This document shows positions 5,242 to 5,985 of a stretch of DNA of 5,985 bases, piece by piece. The DNA comes from Phycisphaerales bacterium UBA2218 (GTDB lineage Bacteria > Planctomycetota > Phycisphaerae > Sedimentisphaerales > Anaerobacaceae). Location of the stretch: the NCBI GenBank assembly GCA_002327785.1, contig DCUI01000137.1:1-5985 (forward strand), written 5' to 3'. The position numbers were made by a program, and so were the translations under genes. Within the stretch, counting starts at the first letter, position 1, and each line of letters starts with the position of its first letter. Under the pieces are notes generated by a model that was given only the letters and a program-made list of their open reading frames with translations, was not told the origin of the DNA and ran no database searches.

Positions 5242-5985
5242 CTACTTCTGCTCGATCATTTCGACGATTCCCACGTCGATGTACTGGCCGCCGCTGGTCT
5301 GGCGGCAGTGGACGGCGATCACGTTCTTGCCGGGCTTGAGGGCCGCGGCGCCGGCGGGCGTCAGCGGCAGGGCCTCGTAATCGACGGTGTAGCCGTTGGC
5401 GGTCATGGCCAGGACTCCGTTGAGGTAGACTTCGACGTCCTCGTCGTGGTGGACGCTCAGGCCGACGTTGCTCCACTTGCCGTCGGGCAGCGTGAACTCG
5501 CGGCGAAGCCAGATGTCCCGGCTGTCCCAAATCGTGTTCACGATCGAGCCGGGCGTGCCGCGCGTGCCGAAGCCACTCTTGCCTTCGCGCCACGAGCCGG
5601 CGTCGAAATCGGTTCCGAACCAGCCCTCGCCGGGCCTTCGCGTCGTGTACCGCCAGATCGTGGGCTCGTCCTGCGCCGTCGGGGCGACGGTCATCAGCAC
5701 GGGCGGCTTGGGCATCGGGGCCCAGCCGGCGGCCTTGGTCTTGTCCCGGCTTGCCCACTTCTGCCAGATGGCCTTGTCGTAGAGCATCTGGAGGAAGACG
5801 CCGCCGACGACCGGGCGGGCGGTGAAGCCCCGTTTGCGGGCGTCGTTCGTGAAGTACCAGTCCGTCATCGGCGAGCGGTCCGGCGTCTCGTTCAGGAACA
5901 GGTACACCGGGTCCACCAGGGCCTTGAAGTCCGCGCGGTTCTGCGTCAGCGTCGCGGTCCAGAGGACCCAGTCGAGCTTCGTGTA
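5242..5985 (-). CDS. DUF4965/glutaminase A-like hydrolase with C-terminal beta-sandwich, partial
   Basis: The frame is open to the right edge, so only the last 247 residues are present; the start lies outside the window. From the edge, residues 1-75 read YTKLDWVLWTATLTQ, NETPDRSPMTDWYFT and ARPVVGGVFLQMLYDKA. This is the end of the catalytic region of the glutaminase A-like family (DUF4965/DUF1793, usually preceded by DUF5127), as I recall its conserved strings. A Pro-rich linker (about 86-97) leads to a domain at about 105-247 of Trp/Gly-rich strands. Its IWLRREFTLPDG (158-169), HHDEDVEVYLNG (179-190) and LKPGKNVIAVHCRQTSGGQYIDVG (216-239) resemble a galactose-binding-like beta-sandwich as found on secreted glycan enzymes. 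The stop is TAG at 5244-5242, 36 bases before the FRG start. Members are typically exported. True substrate (glutamine amide or glycan) is unknown. Confidence 0.8.
   Translation of the reverse strand, partial: YTKLDWVLWTATLTQNRADFKALVDPVYLFLNETPDRSPMTDWYFTNDARKRGFTARPVVGGVFLQMLYDKAIWQKWASRDKTKAAGWAPMPKPPVLMTVAPTAQDEPTIWRYTTRRPGEGWFGTDFDAGSWREGKSGFGTRGTPGSIVNTIWDSRDIWLRREFTLPDGKWSNVGLSVHHDEDVEVYLNGVLAMTANGYTVDYEALPLTPAGAAALKPGKNVIAVHCRQTSGGQYIDVGIVEMIEQK

Noticed and set aside
11..5985. CRISPR array, tRNA or rRNA genes
   Set aside because: No regularly spaced direct repeats and no cloverleaf or ribosomal RNA sequence were seen; the tandem at 502-530 has no spacers.

Overview
The window reads as a piece of a high-GC bacterial genome specialised in glycan breakdown. 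The closest stylistic match is Planctomycetota (for example Phycisphaerae-like lineages) or a related PVC-group bacterium. The reasons are a Tat-exported sulfatase closely resembling heparan N-sulfatases, a DUF4965-type secreted hydrolase with an added beta-sandwich domain, an FGGY sugar kinase, good Shine-Dalgarno sites and repeat-rich intergenic DNA. The taxonomic guess is inference; no marker gene is present.

Layout. Positions 1-268 (+) hold the decayed remnant of an IS4/IS1634-like transposase, cut by the window edge, frameshifted in a run of seven G and truncated. Positions 269-782 carry no convincing gene but several short repeats of a dispersed, intergenic type. Everything from 783 to the right edge is on the minus strand. 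In transcription order: the 3' end of a DUF4965/glutaminase-like gene (5985-5242), an FRG-domain gene (5205-3994), an N-sulfoglucosamine sulfohydrolase-like sulfatase (3981-2527), a 241-bp gap with a large imperfect hairpin repeat, and a xylulokinase-type kinase (2285-783).

How the genes may work together. The exported hydrolase and the exported sulfatase would process a sulfated or amide-bearing glycan outside the cytoplasm. The kinase would phosphorylate a released ketose (probably D-xylulose) in the cytoplasm. The FRG gene does not fit this pathway. Two hand-counted 60-base lines give 45-48% GC, against 67% for a line in the kinase, and it is wedged with gaps of 36 and 12 bases between glycan genes. 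Its last ~75 codons have a different composition (one line 73% GC) and follow an A8 run. The gene therefore looks like a transferred, possibly defence-associated gene whose 3' end has fused to host DNA or lost its frame.

The strongest leads are the FRG insertion and its chimeric tail, the striking resemblance of the sulfatase to animal SGSH, and the hairpin-rich gap between sulfatase and kinase.
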